Of a DNA stretch of 64,000 nucleotides, positions 61,271 to 64,000 are shown piece by piece. The stretch is from contig NZ_CP096829.1 in NCBI RefSeq assembly GCF_023272795.1, positions 4,278,001 through 4,342,000 on the forward strand. The letters are read 5' to 3'. The notes beneath the pieces were generated by a model. That model was not told the DNA's origin. It worked only from the letters and a program-made list of their open reading frames with translations, and searched no databases. The stretch comes from Flavobacterium humidisoli. Its GTDB lineage: Bacteria; Bacteroidota; Bacteroidia; Flavobacteriales; Flavobacteriaceae. A program made the position numbers and the translations under genes. The stretch's first letter is position 1, and each line of letters opens with the position of its first letter.

Positions 61271-64000
61271 ATGCAAAAAGTAAATGTTTGGAAGGAAAAA
61301 ATAATCCTGCCAACTTATGAGGTGGGCAAACCTGAAAAAAATCCTGTATTTATTGAGAAAAGAGTGTATCAGGGAAGTAACGGATCTGTGTATCCTTATC
61401 CGGTTATTGAAAAAATCGCTGACGAAAAAACCAACAAAGAATACCAAGCCGTTTATCTTGAAAATGAGTTTGTCAAAATAATGATCCTGCCAGAACTTGG
61501 CGGACGTGTTCATATGGCTTATGATAAAACCAAAGAACGTCATTTTGTGTATTACAATCAGGTGGTAAAACCAGCATTAGTTGGACTTACGGGCCCTTGG
61601 ATTTCGGGCGGAATTGAGTTTAACTGGCCACAGCATCACAGACCAACAACTTTTGATCCTGTTGATTTTACAATAGAAGAACATGAAGACGGTAGCGCAA
61701 CGGTTTGGTGCAGCGAAGTAGAACGTATGTTTAGAACCAAGGGTATGGCGGGTTTCCGATTATATCCTGATAAGGCTTATCTTGAAATTAAAGCGCAATT
61801 GTACAACCGAACATCATTTCCTCAGACTTTTTTATGGTGGGCAAATCCTGCTGTAAAGGTAAATGATGATTATCAGTCGGTTTTTCCGCCAGATGTAAAT
61901 GCGGTTTTTGACCACGGTAAACGTGATGTTTCGTCTTTTCCAATTGCAAAAGGAACGTATTACAAAGTCGATTATTCGCCTGGAACAGATATTTCTCGTT
62001 ATAAAAATATTCCCGTTCCAACATCTTATATGGCAATTGCCTCTAAATATAATTTTGTGGGCGGTTACGAAAATGATTCAAAAGGCGGTTTATTGCACGT
62101 AGCCAATCATCATGTTTCTCCAGGAAAAAAACAATGGACTTGGGGACATGGCGATTTCGGCCGTGCTTGGGATCGTAACCTTACTGATGAAGATGGCCCG
62201 TATATCGAATTGATGTGTGGAGTTTATACCGATAATCAGCCCGATTTTACTTGGATTATGCCGGGCGAGCAAAAGGAATTTACGCAATATTTCATGCCGT
62301 ATCGCGATTTAGGAGTTGTAAAAAATGCTACTAAAAATGCAATGGTTAATCTAGAAAGCATTGACAACAAATTAGTCATTAAAGCCTATACAACGGGAGT
62401 TTATCCGAAGACTACGATTACTTTAAAAAACAACAATATTGTTTTATTCCAAAAACAGTACGATGCTTCTCCGTACAATTCATTCGAAGAAACAATTGAT
62501 TTTGACCACAATGCTTCTTTAGAAGGATTATCAATTTCTGTGACTGATGCAGATGATAAAATTTTAGTTGACTGGGTTTACGAAGGGCAAAACGAAGATG
62601 AAATTCCAGAAGCAGCAAAACCTGCACTCGCTCCAGAAGACATCGAAAATAACGAACAATTATTCTTGACTGCCCAGCATTTGGAACAATACAGACACGC
62701 TACCTACAGTCCGATTCCGTATTATGAAGAAGCCTTGAAACGTGATTCTGGCGATGTCCGTTCCAACAATGCGATGGGATTATGGCTTATGCGAAGAGCT
62801 AAATTTGCAGAAAGCGAGCCGTATTTTAGAGCTGCCATAAAAACTTTGACACAGCGAAATCCAAATCCGTATGATGGTGAAGCTTATTTTAATCTGGGAT
62901 TGTGCCTTAAATATCAGAATAAAAACAAAGAAGCTTACGATGCTTTTTACAAATCGACTTGGAATGCGGCTTGGCAAAATCAAGGTTATTTTTATGTAGC
63001 ACAGCTTGATGCTTTAAATGGTGATTTTGAACTGGCATTGGAACACATTCAAAAAGCCATTTCTAAAAACACCGAAGATCATAAAGCGCTTCATTTACAA
63101 GTGGCTTTTCTTAGAAAATTAAATCAAAAAGAAAAAGCGCTTCAGCTTGCAAACCTTTATTTACAAAACGATTCATTTAATTTTGGATTACTATACGAAA
63201 AGTATATTTTAAGTGCTGATAAAAAAGATCTAGCGTACTTTAATGCCTTAATTCGAAATAATATTCACACTTATATTGAATATGCCTTAGATTACAATGC
63301 AGCTGGTTTATATAAAGAAGCGGCTGCGCTATTAAGTGAAGGTCTGAAAGATGAAAACACCTACCCTATGGCGTGGTATTTTGCAGGTTCATTTTATGAA
63401 AAATTAAATGATTTCGGTCAAGCCGAAAAATGTTTTAAAATGGCTTCTCAGGAAAAACCAGATTATTGTTTTCCAAATCAGATTGAGGCCGCTTTAGTAC
63501 TTTCTGAAGTAATTCAGAAACAAACCAATGATGCCAAAGCGCTGTATTATTTAGGAAACTTTTGGTATGCTTCTAAATTTTATGATGACGCCATTTCCTG
63601 CTGGGAAAAATCGGTTGCTATTGATGACACTTTCCCTACCGTACATCGTAACTTATCATTGGCTTATTACAATAAATTAAATGATGAACAAAAAGCATTG
63701 GCTAGTTTGGAAAAAGCGTTTTCTTTAGATGTAGAAGATTCTAGAATTTTAATGGAATTAGATCAGTTGTACAAACGTTTGAACAGAGATTTGGTCTTCA
63801 GATTGGCTTTCTTAGAAAAACATTTGGAATTGGTGATTCAACGTGATGACGTTTACTTGGAAAGAGTGGCTTTATACAACCTATTAGGCAAACACGATAA
63901 AGCACTGACTTTAATACAAAATAGAATTTTCCACCCATGGGAAGGCGGAGAAGGGAAAGTTAGCGGGCAATATCTTATTTCTTTAACCGAAATAGCGAAA
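61271..64000 (+). CDS. DUF5107/TPR protein, truncated by the window end
   Basis: An open frame from ATG 61271 to the last base gives 910 residues without a stop. The N-terminal ~380 residues form an aldose-epimerase-like beta-sandwich (DUF5107 pattern VKIMILPELGGRVHMAYDKTKERHFVYYN and GPWISGGIEFNWPQHHRPTT). The rest is a series of TPR-type helical repeats (for example residues ~490-700 and onward). DUF5107 proteins occur in sugar-utilisation loci of Bacteroidota and their activity is poorly known. It follows the MFS porter by 18 nt, so it is probably part of the same transcript. No signal peptide is seen. Confidence 0.8.
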   Translation, partial: MQKVNVWKEKIILPTYEVGKPEKNPVFIEKRVYQGSNGSVYPYPVIEKIADEKTNKEYQAVYLENEFVKIMILPELGGRVHMAYDKTKERHFVYYNQVVKPALVGLTGPWISGGIEFNWPQHHRPTTFDPVDFTIEEHEDGSATVWCSEVERMFRTKGMAGFRLYPDKAYLEIKAQLYNRTSFPQTFLWWANPAVKVNDDYQSVFPPDVNAVFDHGKRDVSSFPIAKGTYYKVDYSPGTDISRYKNIPVPTSYMAIASKYNFVGGYENDSKGGLLHVANHHVSPGKKQWTWGHGDFGRAWDRNLTDEDGPYIELMCGVYTDNQPDFTWIMPGEQKEFTQYFMPYRDLGVVKNATKNAMVNLESIDNKLVIKAYTTGVYPKTTITLKNNNIVLFQKQYDASPYNSFEETIDFDHNASLEGLSISVTDADDKILVDWVYEGQNEDEIPEAAKPALAPEDIENNEQLFLTAQHLEQYRHATYSPIPYYEEALKRDSGDVRSNNAMGLWLMRRAKFAESEPYFRAAIKTLTQRNPNPYDGEAYFNLGLCLKYQNKNKEAYDAFYKSTWNAAWQNQGYFYVAQLDALNGDFELALEHIQKAISKNTEDHKALHLQVAFLRKLNQKEKALQLANLYLQNDSFNFGLLYEKYILSADKKDLAYFNALIRNNIHTYIEYALDYNAAGLYKEAAALLSEGLKDENTYPMAWYFAGSFYEKLNDFGQAEKCFKMASQEKPDYCFPNQIEAALVLSEVIQKQTNDAKALYYLGNFWYASKFYDDAISCWEKSVAIDDTFPTVHRNLSLAYYNKLNDEQKALASLEKAFSLDVEDSRILMELDQLYKRLNRDLVFRLAFLEKHLELVIQRDDVYLERVALYNLLGKHDKALTLIQNRIFHPWEGGEGKVSGQYLISLTEIAK

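Overview
The window looks like chromosomal DNA of a Flavobacterium-type member of the Bacteroidota. It is AT-rich, has several promoters of the TAnnTTTG (-7) type, and carries a secreted protease with a type IX secretion (T9SS) sorting tail. It also has a SusB-type GH97 lipoprotein, Bacteroidota-style LuxR and AraC regulators, and short palindromic intergenic repeats. No rRNA, tRNA, CRISPR array, integrase or complete insertion sequence was seen.

Layout. 1-5 kb: end of a probable outer-membrane receptor, an MscS channel, an isolated acetolactate-synthase-type ACT regulator behind two tandem isoleucine-rich leader peptide/terminator units, an alcohol dehydrogenase and an L,D-transpeptidase. 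5-21 kb: a proline/hydroxyproline peptide locus. It has secreted S37-like, M43 and DPP-IV peptidases and two M24 proline peptidases. A tight minus-strand operon contains all four enzymes that take trans-4-hydroxy-L-proline to 2-oxoglutarate, with a divergent AraC regulator. Together these would let the cell use collagen-like peptides. 21-24 kb: bioB, a DNA-deoxyinosine glycosylase and two small unknowns.

24.7-52.4 kb: a complete-looking extracellular contractile injection system (eCIS, related to PVC/Afp/AlgoCIS), all on the plus strand. A LuxR-type regulator with a degenerate receiver domain comes first. It is followed by a 400-nt control region with nested TAGAC/GTCTA repeats. Then come cap (Pvc16), an unknown, one sheath, two tube proteins, DUF5908, LysM baseplate hub, VgrG spike, PAAR tip, gp25, two large baseplate wedge proteins and the tape measure/terminator protein. 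Two alanine/serine-rich helical proteins of unknown role, a 307-aa protein with gasdermin-like sequence patterning, the AAA+ ATPase and a small unknown follow. The locus ends in two probable cargo proteins: an HNH nuclease, and a DUF4157 protein fused to a LanM-type (lanthipeptide synthetase) kinase/dehydratase domain with the recognised catalytic residues in place. No recognisable tail fibre and no immunity gene are present.

52.5-64 kb: a SpoU-type RNA methyltransferase with a promoter that implies a leaderless mRNA, katG, and a sugar locus. The sugar locus has galM and GH97 in one direction, and an AraC regulator, an MFS sugar porter and a DUF5107/TPR protein in the other. The last gene runs off the window end.

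The strongest leads are the LanM-like eCIS effector, the tandem Ile attenuators, the 307-aa gasdermin-like candidate, and the fibre-less helical pair.
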